A stretch of 64,000 bases of DNA from the NCBI RefSeq assembly GCF_002836735.1, contig NZ_PJAS01000059.1, positions 97,898 to 161,897 of the forward strand, given 5' to 3'. A program made the translations under genes and the position numbers. Below the pieces are notes generated by a model. The model saw only the letters and a list, made by a program, of their open reading frames with translations. It was not told the DNA's origin and did no database searches. The stretch comes from Psychrobacter sp. 4Bb (GTDB lineage: Bacteria > Pseudomonadota > Gammaproteobacteria > Pseudomonadales > Moraxellaceae). Position 1 is the stretch's first letter, and each line of letters starts with the position of its first letter. Below, piece after piece: positions 35,855 to 44,308 of the stretch.

Positions 35855-36475
35855 TTAAGACTTTTGACAGTTAAAAAGTACGTCTTCCTTGTCGATAGCT
35901 ACATCGCTGTCCAGTGTTTTATTAAGCAATGTGGCTTTGTCTCCATTTACTTGCCATATGATGCCGTGTGTATCGTCTAATCCAATATCGCTGGTATAGA
36001 TGCCCTTATCAGCATCAGTTTCACTATTAGCAGTAGCTGTTAAATCGTATTCGATACCATCGATGAGCAAATGCGCTGTCTGTGGTGTACTGTCGCTATG
36101 ATAAGAAACACCAATAATAGCAGTAGGCTCACAAGAGAAAGGAGTGCTGTTGCTGGCATGAGCTGCATGATCATGACCTGCGTGCGCATGTTCCTCGTGG
36201 CTATGACTTTCATGACTGTGATCTTCATGATTAGGCCCTTCATGACCATGTTCTATATCGCTATGCTCTTCGTGGCCGTGATCTTCATGCTCTTTATCAT
36301 CATGCATTTCATGACCTTGTTCATGTTCGGCATGATTATCTACTGTTGCTTTTTCAGATACCGCTGCATCGGTATCGCTGTTTGGCTGACAACCCAGTAA
36401 AGAGCCTGCCATCACACTACCTAGTATCGTAATACCTGCAAGTCTAGAAAAAGGAAAAGAAAAATAATTAGTCAC
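35855..36475 (-). CDS. His-rich lipoprotein with a C-terminal MliC-like domain
   Basis: A 206-residue predicted lipoprotein. The signal peptide ends MAGSLLG/C. A region of about 60 residues follows with ~20 His in HEDHSHESHSHEEHAHAGH-type runs, a plausible zinc-binding segment. The C-terminal ~90 residues (FSCEPTAIIGVSYHS ... HLLIDGIEYDL ... GIIWQVNGDKATLL ... LFNCQ) resemble the MliC lysozyme-inhibitor fold with its two conserved Cys; this match is from memory and moderate. The start is GTG at 36475 with GAGGG 8 bases upstream. A Zur-box-like palindrome lies in the promoter. Confidence 0.75.
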   Translation of the reverse strand: MTNYFSFPFSRLAGITILGSVMAGSLLGCQPNSDTDAAVSEKATVDNHAEHEQGHEMHDDKEHEDHGHEEHSDIEHGHEGPNHEDHSHESHSHEEHAHAGHDHAAHASNSTPFSCEPTAIIGVSYHSDSTPQTAHLLIDGIEYDLTATANSETDADKGIYTSDIGLDDTHGIIWQVNGDKATLLNKTLDSDVAIDKEDVLFNCQKS

Positions 36476-36508
36476 AGTATGAACCCTCAAATAAGCAAAA
36501 TAAAGATA

Positions 36509-36523
36509 TGTTATAATATAACA
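36509..36523 (-). promoter_or_regulatory. Zur-box-like palindrome upstream of the His-rich lipoprotein
   Basis: TGTTATAATATAACA is a perfect 15-base palindrome centred on A36516, close to the gammaproteobacterial Zur consensus (GTTATANNATAAC type). It lies 34-48 bases upstream of the GTG start, just after a possible -35 TTGTCA (36535-36530) and overlapping the expected -10. Zinc-dependent repression is inferred from the match and from the His-rich product. Confidence 0.65.
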
Positions 36524-36540
36524 ATATGCTGACAAAATAA

Positions 36541-36571
36541 AGCCGATGATGGAGAATATCCAACATCGGCT
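36541..36571 (-). terminator. Terminator after ychF
   Basis: AGCCGATG pairs with CATCGGCT, with inner GGA/TCC, and is followed on the minus strand by TTTATTTT. It separates ychF from the His-rich lipoprotein promoter that begins immediately beyond. Confidence 0.75.
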
Positions 36572-36603
36572 AATTAACTTTAAACACGCTACACTATTTA
36601 AAG

Positions 36604-37695
36604 TTATACGTTAAATCTAAAGTGCATCACGTCGCCATCTTGTACGATGTAAGTTTTACCTTCTAAACGCGATTTACCAGCAGCAGCAGCGCCTTTTTCA
36701 CCGTTGTATTCGATAAAGTCATCATACGCAATGACTTCAGCACGAATAAAACCACGCTCAAAGTCAGTATGAATCACGCCAGCTGCTTGCGGCGCTGTCG
36801 CACCAATAGCGACAGTCCAAGCACGTACTTCTTTTACGCCAGCGGTAAAGTAAGTCTGCATATCAAGTAAGTCATAGCCACCGCGAATGACTTGATCAAG
36901 ACCCGCTTCTTCCATATCCATCTCAGCTAGGAAGTCTTTTTTATCGTCTTCATCAAGCTGGGCAATTTCAGATTCGATCTGGTTGCATAGGGCGATGACG
37001 ATAGAGTCTTCACCAGTGGCATAGTCACGAACAGCGTCAAGGTATGGGTTATTTTCAAAACCATCTTCAGCGACGTTAGCGATATACATGGTTGGCTTTA
37101 GCGTAATTAAACCATAGCTTCTGATCAGTTTTTTCTCATCAGCGTCTAGGTTAGCAGCACGAGCCGCTTTACCTTCTGCTAATAATGGTTCAACTTTTTT
37201 GAACACATCAAGCAATGCTTGCGCGTCCTTATCACCACCTTTAGCCTTTTTGGTTTGGTTGTGGATTGCGCGCTCAACAGCTTCTAAATCTGCCAATGCG
37301 AGCTCAGTGTTAATGGTTTCGATATCATCAATCGGGCTAACGCGGCCATCAACGTGGACGACATTGTCATCATCAAAACAGCGTACAACGTGAGCAATCG
37401 CATCGGTCTCACGGATGTTGGCTAGGAATTGGTTACCCATACCTTCGCCTTTTGATGCGCCTGCGACCAAACCTGCGATATCAACAAACTCCATGGTCGT
37501 TGGTAGAACGCGTTCAGGATTGACGATATCAGCCAGTTGCTTTAGGCGTGGGTCTGGTACTGGCACGATACCCGTGTTGGGATCTTTGGTACAAAATGGA
37601 AAGTTTTCAGCGGCGATACCCGCTTTGGTCAACGCATTAAACAAGGTGGATTTACCCACGTTTGGTAGGCCGACGATGCCGCAATTAAAACCCAT
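36604..37695 (-). CDS. ychF: Redox-regulated ATPase/GTPase YchF
   Basis: A 363-residue Obg-superfamily P-loop protein that associates with ribosomes and prefers ATP. The N-terminus is [26 protein letters not shown], followed by the YchF-specific [23 protein letters not shown]. The G3 motif is [21 protein letters not shown]. The C-terminal TGS-like domain ends [13 protein letters not shown]. Length and ends match the family exactly. Confidence 0.97.
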   Translation of the reverse strand: MGFNCGIVGLPNVGKSTLFNALTKAGIAAENFPFCTKDPNTGIVPVPDPRLKQLADIVNPERVLPTTMEFVDIAGLVAGASKGEGMGNQFLANIRETDAIAHVVRCFDDDNVVHVDGRVSPIDDIETINTELALADLEAVERAIHNQTKKAKGGDKDAQALLDVFKKVEPLLAEGKAARAANLDADEKKLIRSYGLITLKPTMYIANVAEDGFENNPYLDAVRDYATGEDSIVIALCNQIESEIAQLDEDDKKDFLAEMDMEEAGLDQVIRGGYDLLDMQTYFTAGVKEVRAWTVAIGATAPQAAGVIHTDFERGFIRAEVIAYDDFIEYNGEKGAAAAGKSRLEGKTYIVQDGDVMHFRFNV

Positions 37696-38117
37696 AACAT
37701 TCTCTCAATGTATTAATAAAATCAGTTGGTATAAAGTTTGGTTAAATGATAAATCAAAATTGGGCACATTGTAGCAAATTTACCTGAATAGGGGTGAGGT
37801 TGTTACGGTATATGCTCAGGTTTTTACCCGATGACAATATGCATCTTTACGATAAAAGCAGGTCATATTAAAGGCTTAAAAATGAACAAGGCTAACCAAT
37901 AGGAGTGACACATAGGAGTGACACATAGCTTATGTGGGTTGGTAAACTCTATTTTTTAATATGGTAAACTGTCACTCATAGATAAGGACTGAAAGTTCAC
38001 GAAAATTCAGCATATATACTCTGCTAAGTTTAGCAAATCATAATTATTCTAAAGCTATAGACAGTCAGATATACGCTGATAATATCGCCAAAATAAAATG
38101 TAAGGCAATTTTAGACA
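37696..38117. other. Intergenic region between divergent ychF and the helicase gene
   Basis: About 420 bases. A 13-base unit AGGAGTGACACAT occurs twice in a row at 37901-37926. Otherwise I see only AT-rich promoter-like sequence and no gene. Confidence 0.5.
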
Positions 38118-40307
38118 ATGACAACCTCGATTTTTGACACACGCCACTATAAATACCCGCAGAACTTCCTTGAGATGAAGCCTAAACTGACTCGGCTTGA
38201 GCAGGCTATTAAAAAGTTAGAGGCAAATTTAATCGATACTGCTGAGCCGAAAAACATCAAATTGTTAAAGCAGAGGCTAGATAGTGGACTGGGGTTAAAG
38301 GTCGATTATGCTAGAGAGTTAAATCCCGATCAACTAATGGCCGCGACTACGATCGAGGGCAAAGTATTGGTCATTGCTGGAGCTGGCTCAGGCAAAACCA
38401 AAACCTTGACCTATCGGACCAGTTATCTACTGGAAAATGGGGTGTCGCCTAAAGAGATTTTGCTACTGACTTTTACGCGTAAGGCGGCAAATGAAATAAA
38501 AAGTCGTGCAAAGACTTTATTGACCAATAGTTTCTCTGATGAAGATTTGGCCAAGGGTAAATTACCAACTGATAAGCGGCTCAACGATATCACTAGTGGT
38601 ACTTTTCACTCGTTTTGCAATATGTTACTGCGTCAGTATTCAGGACTACTCGGTATCAATCCAAGGTTTACGATTTTGGATACGGGTGATAGTGAGGATG
38701 CTATCGACTTGGTGCATAAAGAAAAAAAGTATCCTAATCAGACCAAGTCACAAGCCTTTCCACGCAAAAAAACGCTGCAAAATATCATATCGACGTCTAG
38801 AAATAGACGTATACATATTCGCGACTTAATCGAAAGTAACTACCCAGATATCGCTGTGCATACTCCTATCATCGAGCAGCTGGCAGTTGACTTTCATGAG
38901 TACAAGCGCGCCAATCACTTATATGATTTTGACGATATTATCAGCCAAGTGGTACGTCATTTAAAAACCAATGACACTTTTCGACAGCTGCTGCAAAGCC
39001 AGTATCGTTACATTATGGTTGATGAGTATCAAGACACTAATATTCCGCAAAAGCAGCTAATCGACTTAATATGTGAGCCTGAGACGGTATCGCTGATGGT
39101 AGTCGGTGACGACAATCAAAGTATTTACGCGTTTCGCGGTGCCAATTATGAAAACATTTTGCTGTTCGGTGAGACTTATCCTCATGCCAAACTTATTAAG
39201 CTTGAGCAAAATTATCGCAGCTCGCCGTCCGTTTTAAATTATATCAATGCGTTGTCCGCGCAAATCACGCTAGGCTATCAAAAGCAGCTGTATTCTGATG
39301 CGCCAATAGAAGGACACAAGCCAGTATTTCGACGACTCAGTGATGAGCCAAAAGAAGCGGGCTATATCACTGATAAGATTGTCGCGCTAAAGCCAGAGTA
39401 TGACTACAAAGACTTTGCGGTATTATGCCGTACGTCATTTCAATCCAATTACATACAGCTAGAGTTTATGGCGCGCAATATTCCCTTTATCGTCGTGGGC
39501 GGTATCAAGTTCATTGAAAGACGTCATATCAAAGACGTATTGGCCTTTGTCAAAATACTCTATAACCCAAATGACACGATTGCTTGGCATCGTATTTTAA
39601 CTTTGTTTAAAGGGGTAGGAGCAGTAACGGCGACGCGATTAACCCAAGCTATTACTGCTGACAATAATGCATTTGAATCCTTACTAGCAGCGCCTTTTGC
39701 AAAAAAAAGTGATCAGCTAGAACCTCTATATCATGCGCTTACCAAGGCACAGCAAGCTGAATCGGTCGAGACAGCTATCGAGCATATTCTTGAGTTTTAT
39801 ATTCCAGTCTTAAAGCTGATTGAAGAAAATTGGCGTGAGCGTACCGAAGATTTTCGGGTATTAAAGAACTTAGCGACAGAGCACACAAGCCTTGATAGCT
39901 TTTTAGAAAATCTCGCTTTGGACCCACCTAATGATTCGGTTGCTGTCATGGGTAATCTGGATAATGGACAAGACAGTAGCAATGACAAAGTTACTATCTC
40001 GACCATTCATAGTGCTAAGGGGCTTGAATGGCCAGTCGTGTTTGTTAACTCATTGGTAGATGGCATCACGCCGCATCATCGTTCTTTGGATGACTTTGAA
40101 GCATTAGAAGAAGAGCGTAAGCTGTTTTATGTTGCCTGTAGTCGTGCAAAAACTCAGCTGTATCTGACCGCGCCGAATTATTTTTCCAGTTATTCTGGAT
40201 ATTTTGACAAGCCGTCACGTTTTATCGCTGAGCTATCTGCGGATGAGGTAACGGTTGAAACGACAAGGCGGACCATGATAGAAGACGATGACCCAATATG
40301 GTGGTAA
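38118..40307 (+). CDS. UvrD/Rep-family (SF1A) DNA helicase with N-terminal extension
   Basis: A 729-residue superfamily 1A helicase. Motifs in order: NPDQLMAATTIEGKVLVIAGAGSGKTKTLTYR (Q motif and Walker A near residue 88-95), LTFTRKAANEIKSR, GTFHSFCNMLL, MVDEYQDTNIPQ (motif II), VVGDDNQSIYAFRGA, EQNYRSS, VTISTIHSAKGLEWPVVF and EERKLFYVACSRAK. Walker A normally lies within the first ~30 residues of UvrD or Rep; here about 70 charged, helical residues precede it. The sequence is not the housekeeping uvrD or rep. Its role in repair, or possibly defence, cannot be decided. Confidence 0.9.
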   Translation: MTTSIFDTRHYKYPQNFLEMKPKLTRLEQAIKKLEANLIDTAEPKNIKLLKQRLDSGLGLKVDYARELNPDQLMAATTIEGKVLVIAGAGSGKTKTLTYRTSYLLENGVSPKEILLLTFTRKAANEIKSRAKTLLTNSFSDEDLAKGKLPTDKRLNDITSGTFHSFCNMLLRQYSGLLGINPRFTILDTGDSEDAIDLVHKEKKYPNQTKSQAFPRKKTLQNIISTSRNRRIHIRDLIESNYPDIAVHTPIIEQLAVDFHEYKRANHLYDFDDIISQVVRHLKTNDTFRQLLQSQYRYIMVDEYQDTNIPQKQLIDLICEPETVSLMVVGDDNQSIYAFRGANYENILLFGETYPHAKLIKLEQNYRSSPSVLNYINALSAQITLGYQKQLYSDAPIEGHKPVFRRLSDEPKEAGYITDKIVALKPEYDYKDFAVLCRTSFQSNYIQLEFMARNIPFIVVGGIKFIERRHIKDVLAFVKILYNPNDTIAWHRILTLFKGVGAVTATRLTQAITADNNAFESLLAAPFAKKSDQLEPLYHALTKAQQAESVETAIEHILEFYIPVLKLIEENWRERTEDFRVLKNLATEHTSLDSFLENLALDPPNDSVAVMGNLDNGQDSSNDKVTISTIHSAKGLEWPVVFVNSLVDGITPHHRSLDDFEALEEERKLFYVACSRAKTQLYLTAPNYFSSYSGYFDKPSRFIAELSADEVTVETTRRTMIEDDDPIWW

Positions 40308-40650
40308 TACTTCATGTTTAGTTGATTATCCAATCAATTAAACATAAGCTAATAAGGCTATGCAGTAATATAGACAAGTGAGCTGTCAAATACTTGAACG
40401 TTTTATAACTAAAAACATTGGATAATTTGACGCTATTTTCACTAAAATTGTTGCTAGATTATTGCTCAAGGCCAATATTCTTCCTATCAAAAATACCTTC
40501 TCAAAAACCCCATAACCAAAAGTATGTGACGCGAAAATATTTATCAGATAAGGGTTTCAAATTTATCCTAATGCGTTACTATTACCACCTAATTCTGTTA
40601 GACCTTTATATTTGATACTCTGTATTAACACCCTAAGAAAAGGATAGGTT
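40308..40650. other. Intergenic stretch upstream of the dadA-like gene
   Basis: 343 AT-rich bases. A 65-codon open frame (40418-40615) has no ribosome site and an unlikely composition, so it is not called. No hairpin or repeat was found. Confidence 0.5.
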
Positions 40651-41898
40651 ATGCGCTATGAAGTTATCGTTATCGGTGCAGGTATGGTTGGAACGTCAAT
40701 CGCGTGGCATCTACAAAAAAATAACTCAAATGTATTACTCTTAGACAAGAAATTGCCAGGGTCAGAGACCTCATATGGCAATGCAGGATTGATTCAGCGC
40801 GAAGCGATTCATACGCATCCTTTTCCGCGTCAGCTGACAGAGATGATCCGAGTATTGCCGAACCAAGGTACTGATATTCGTTATCGCATACCGGCGATTC
40901 TACGTTATCATCAAGCGCTGCTGCAATACTGGAAATACTCCACGCCTGCGTCTGTCAAAAAAATCGAGTCAGAGTGGCAGACGTTGATTGAGCATTGTAC
41001 TAGTGAGCACCAAACCATGATTAGCGCTTCTGGTGCTGACGAGCTCATTACTCGTGATGGTTGGCTACAATTGCATCGCTCAGAAGAGACTTTCAAAGAA
41101 GCGCAAGCATCCGCCATTGATGCGCGTAATCAAGGGGTTGAGCACAATGTATTGAACCTTGAACAACTAAAAGCAATGGAGCCTCGCGCCAATTTTGAAG
41201 GTTTCGTTGGCGCGATTCATTGGAAAAACTCTTGGCAAGTATCGAACCCAAGCTCGCTAGTCAAAGCTTATGCAAAAAACTTCCAAGATATGCAGGGTAC
41301 GATTAAAGAAAGCGATGTGAAAGAAATCGTTCAAGATGGCGAAGGCTGGAAAATTATCACTGATAACGATACCTACTATAGTGATAAATTGGTTATCGCA
41401 GCAGGCCCATGGTCTAATGATTTGATCAGACCACTTGGCTATAATCTGCCGTTGTTCCCAATGCGCGGTTATCATCAGCATTTCAAAGTGACAGAAAAGA
41501 ACACCATTAATCACAGTATGTTTGATATGGACAAAGGCTTTGTGATGGGGCCGATGCAGCAGGGTATCCGTATTACTACTGGTGCTGAGATGACCACGAT
41601 GAATGCGCCAAAGAACTTTGGCCAGTTAAAAACCGTATTGAAGCTGGCTAAAAAAATCTTGCCATTAGAAGATGCGGTTGAGAGCGAAGCATGGGCAGGA
41701 TCACGTCCTTGTATGCCTGATATGAAGCCAGTAATCGGTCCTGCAGACAAGCATGACAAACTATGGTTCGCATTTGGTCACAGCCATCAAGGCTTCACCT
41801 TAGGGCCAATGACAGGTCGTCTGGTTGAAGAGATGATTCACGATAAGCCTGCATTGGTCGATCTTGCACCATTTAGTGCCCAGCGTTTTTCTAACTAA
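40651..41898 (+). CDS. FAD-dependent D-amino-acid dehydrogenase-like oxidoreductase (DadA family)
   Basis: A 415-residue DAO-superfamily flavoenzyme. The Rossmann motif VIGAGMVGTSIAWHLQ is at the N-terminus, followed by LLDKKLPGSETSYGNAGLIQ, typical of DadA-like proteins. FAD-site segments LVIAAGPWSNDLIRPLGYNLPLFPMRGYH and EAWAGSRPCMPDMKPVIG follow, then FAFGHSHQGFTLGPMTGRLVEE at the C-terminus. It would oxidise an amino acid to its imino acid. The RidA-family gene downstream fits clearing that product. Substrate not determined. AGGA lies 7 bases before the ATG. Confidence 0.88.
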   Translation: MRYEVIVIGAGMVGTSIAWHLQKNNSNVLLLDKKLPGSETSYGNAGLIQREAIHTHPFPRQLTEMIRVLPNQGTDIRYRIPAILRYHQALLQYWKYSTPASVKKIESEWQTLIEHCTSEHQTMISASGADELITRDGWLQLHRSEETFKEAQASAIDARNQGVEHNVLNLEQLKAMEPRANFEGFVGAIHWKNSWQVSNPSSLVKAYAKNFQDMQGTIKESDVKEIVQDGEGWKIITDNDTYYSDKLVIAAGPWSNDLIRPLGYNLPLFPMRGYHQHFKVTEKNTINHSMFDMDKGFVMGPMQQGIRITTGAEMTTMNAPKNFGQLKTVLKLAKKILPLEDAVESEAWAGSRPCMPDMKPVIGPADKHDKLWFAFGHSHQGFTLGPMTGRLVEEMIHDKPALVDLAPFSAQRFSN

Positions 41899-41912
41899 GC
41901 GTGCATCTGATA

Positions 41913-42019
41913 TATAGTTGATCCAATTTAAGAGCGGTACAAGGCAACCGAGTGCAGATGTATATGTCATACTTCAAGCGAGGTTAACGCTGTAACGCTT
42001 TTATAGTGGATTGACTATA
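41913..42019. repeat. IR-ended dispersed repeat, short copy between dadA-like and ridA
   Basis: The left end TATAGTTGATCCAATTTAA and the inverted right end TATAGTCAATCCACTATAA match at 15 of 19 positions. The 107-bp element shares internal blocks (GTACAAGG, CCGA, GCAGAT, AACGC) with the longer repeat at 35643-35854. It has no coding capacity and separates two genes that look functionally coupled. Confidence 0.65.
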
Positions 42020-42058
42020 GTTAGCACAGAATTAAATTAATAAATGAAAGGTATAGAC

Positions 42059-42400
42059 ATGATTAAGAAACTACACAGCAATCAACGTATGAGCAAAACC
42101 GTAATCCATAACCAGACGATCTATTTGTGTGGTCAGGTAGGTAATGCAGAAGACGATATCAAAGCGCAAACATTGACTTGTCTAGAAAAAATCCAAACGT
42201 TGCTAGAAGAAGTTGGCAGTGATAAATCAAAGCTACTATCAGTCACGGTTTGGATCAAAGACATGGCTGATTTTGCTGCTATGAATGAAGTTTATGACCA
42301 GTGGTTTGAAGGTGTTCAGCCACCGGCTCGCGCTTGTGGCGAGTCAGCTTTGGCACGTCCTGAGCTATTGGTTGAGATGATCGCCATCGCTGCTGAGTAA
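42059..42400 (+). CDS. RidA family (YjgF/YER057c) imine/enamine deaminase
   Basis: A 113-residue protein of the Rid family, which hydrolyses reactive enamine/imine intermediates to ketoacid and ammonia. The conserved Arg lies in QPPARACGESALARPELLVEMIAIAA. The N-terminal YLCGQVG segment is also typical. I chose the ATG at 42059 because AAAGG lies 7 bases upstream; an in-frame ATG at 42044 precedes that site. Pairing with the dadA-like gene suggests both act on one amino acid. Confidence 0.9.
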   Translation: MIKKLHSNQRMSKTVIHNQTIYLCGQVGNAEDDIKAQTLTCLEKIQTLLEEVGSDKSKLLSVTVWIKDMADFAAMNEVYDQWFEGVQPPARACGESALARPELLVEMIAIAAE

Positions 42401-42442
42401 AGACTGCTCATAGTACCTATAGCATCCGTATCAAATAGAAAT

Positions 42443-42478
42443 AAAAAAGGCCATGATAATGATATCGTGGCCTTTTTT
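42443..42478 (+). terminator. Terminator after ridA
   Basis: AAAAAAGGCCA and TGGCCTTTTTT pair around a short loop with an inner TGAT/ATCG stretch. It lies 43 bases past the ridA stop and could also end antisense transcription. Confidence 0.85.
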
Positions 42479-42589
42479 ATGCTTGGCAATAAGCAAGTTT
42501 AATTATTGAAAAAGGGCGTGCTAGCTTTCTAGATAAAGCCTACGCTATATGACGTCAGCTAAACGATACAGTCATTAGTGTCATAGGTA

Positions 42590-43506
42590 CTAACACCCTT
42601 TCCATACTGCTTGGCGCTTCTCAATAAAAGCATCAATCCCTTCACCCACATCGTCTACCATCATATTGCCCGTCATTACTTCACTGGCATAGTCATATGC
42701 ATCTTCAACGTTCATATCCAGTTGTTTATAAAACATATCTTTGCCAGTTCTCACCGCTACCGGAGACTTGGCAGTGATTACTGTTATCAGTGACTGTAGT
42801 GTCAGATCAAGTTGCTCTACTGGCGCAACTCGATTGATTAATCCATATTGCAAGGCAGTATGCGCGTCGATAAACTCACCCGTAATCAGCATCTCAAATG
42901 CTTGCTTACGAGGTAGATTACGGCTGACGGCTACAGCAGGTGTAGAGCAAAAAAGCCCAACGTTTATCCCAGAGGTGGCAAATTTTGCATTATCAGCGGC
43001 AACGGCCAAATCACAAGCTGCGACCAGCTGACACCCTGCAGCGGTGGCAATGTCTTGTACTTTTGCAATGACGACTTGTGGCATACGGTTGATGGTAAGC
43101 ATCATTTTGCTACATTGTTGGAATAGGGCACGGTGAAATGCTGCATCTGAGTGTGCGCGCATTTGTTTTAGATTATGACCAGCACAGAATGCCTTGCCTG
43201 TCGCTTGAATAACCACGACTCTGATCGTATCGTCTTGAGCGATATTATCCAGTTCTGCTTGCATGGCAGATAGTACTTCAACGGACAGGGCATTGAATTG
43301 TTTGGGTTGGTTTAAGGTGAGCGTGACGACGCCACTTTCTTTATTGTCTTCTCTAATTCTGCTTGCATGGCAGATAGTACTTCAACGGACAGGGCATTGA
43401 ATTGTTTGGGTTGGTTTAAGGTGAGCGTGACGACGCCACTTTCTTTATTGTCTTCTCTAATAACCAGAAGGTCGTCTAGGTCTAGAGTGGTGCCTAATTG
43501 AGTCAT
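42590..43506 (-). pseudogene. Enoyl-CoA hydratase/isomerase family gene, frameshifted by a 104-bp tandem duplication
   Basis: A crotonase-fold protein. The 5' part (43506-43312) reads MTQLGTTLDLDDLLVIREDN ... FNALSVEVLSAMQAEL, then leaves frame and stops at residue 64. The rest (43264-42590) resumes with MQAELDNIAQDD and includes FCAGHNLKQMR (oxyanion-hole region), AAGCQLVAACDLAVAA and the C-terminal helices. The cause is the exact 104-bp duplication at 43253-43460. Deleting one unit leaves 813 bases, an uninterrupted 270-residue protein of normal length. The downstream 224-residue part has its own ATG and might be made, but would lack the first strands of the fold. The substrate is unknown. 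Confidence 0.9.
43253..43460. repeat. Perfect 104-bp tandem duplication
   Basis: 43253-43356 and 43357-43460 are identical over all 104 bases, both beginning TTCTGCTTGCATGGCAG and ending CTTCTCTAA. The unit lies wholly inside the enoyl-CoA hydratase gene. 104 is not divisible by 3. Confidence 0.98.
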
Positions 43507-43611
43507 TTATCATCCTTGATAATGGGTTGGTTTATAGTTTTATATATAGCTGACTAAATAGTAGCATGGCTCATATTCTATATGATAGATGGAGCACATA
43601 GAAAGCGCACG

Positions 43612-43643
43612 AAAAAATAGCGCACTCAGATGATGAGTACGCT
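43612..43643 (-). terminator. Terminator after the VOC gene
   Basis: On the minus strand AGCGTACTCA pairs with TGAGTGCGCT (one mismatch) and is followed by ATTTTTT. It lies ~60 bases past the VOC stop and separates it from the enoyl-CoA hydratase gene. Confidence 0.75.
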
Positions 43644-43700
43644 ATTGGTTTTTCAATCAGATATAATCTAAATCTATACTAACTTAAATTTATACTGAAC

Positions 43701-44201
43701 CTAGTATGCGCCTTCGCTATAGATAAGCTCGTAGCTATGGCTATAAATTTCAACAATGTTACCAAACGGGTCTTCCATATAAATCATGCGATATGGCTTT
43801 TCACCAGGGTAGTAGTAACGTGGTTTTTCCATACGCTTTTTACCGCCTGCTGCAACCATACGCTCAGCCAGTTCTTCAACGTTTGGATCTTGAACACAAA
43901 AGTGGAAGATGCCAGTTTTCCAGTATTCAAAGTTGTTTTCAGGGTTTTCTTGATTTTTGAATTCAAAAATCTCAACACCGATACGGTCACCAGTAGATAG
44001 GTGAGCGATACGAAAGCTGCCCCAACCAGCACCGAATACTTCGATACACATCTCACCGATCGGGCTATCATCTTCGACAATCTCAGTTGGTTCCATGATG
44101 GTGTACCAACCCATCACTTCAGTATAAAATTTTACGGCGGCATCTAAGTCAGGGACTGACAGACCGATGTGCGAAAAGCTTCTTGGATAAACGTTGTTCA
44201 T
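43701..44201 (-). CDS. VOC superfamily (glyoxalase/dioxygenase fold) protein
   Basis: A 166-residue vicinal-oxygen-chelate protein with two beta-alpha-beta-beta-beta modules. The first begins FSHIGLSVPDLDAAVKFYTEVMGW, the second GIFHFCVQDPNVEELAERM, ending MEDPFGNIVEIYSHSYELIYSEG. Candidate metal ligands are the His in SHIGLSV, the His in FHFCVQD and the Glu in VEIYSH. The reaction is not determinable. It is divergent from a LysR gene, with 107 bp between, suggesting regulation by it. Confidence 0.88.
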   Translation of the reverse strand: MNNVYPRSFSHIGLSVPDLDAAVKFYTEVMGWYTIMEPTEIVEDDSPIGEMCIEVFGAGWGSFRIAHLSTGDRIGVEIFEFKNQENPENNFEYWKTGIFHFCVQDPNVEELAERMVAAGGKKRMEKPRYYYPGEKPYRMIYMEDPFGNIVEIYSHSYELIYSEGAY

Positions 44202-44308
44202 AGCTTGTGCTCCTGTTTGCTGTACTCTTGTTTAACGTGAGGCCAGTATACAAACGCATATTCATTATGTAAAATTATCAAATATTATATAAATAAGTAT
44301 GAAACGTA

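Noticed and set aside
36071..36400. 109-codon plus-strand frame, Met/Phe/Ile-rich, looking like a membrane protein
   Set aside because: It is the antisense of the His-rich codons (CAT read as ATG) in the lipoprotein gene.
37901..37926. Two copies of AGGAGTGACACAT as a regulatory or CRISPR-like repeat
   Set aside because: Only two adjacent copies without spacers; most simply a small slippage duplication.
38118..40307. Helicase plus nearby dGTPase-like gene as a phage defence island
   Set aside because: The genes are separated by ychF and a lipoprotein gene, are on opposite strands, and no nuclease or known defence partner is present.
40418..40615. 65-codon open frame upstream of the dadA-like gene
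   Set aside because: No ribosome site and no protein-like pattern; intergenic AT-rich sequence opens frames easily.
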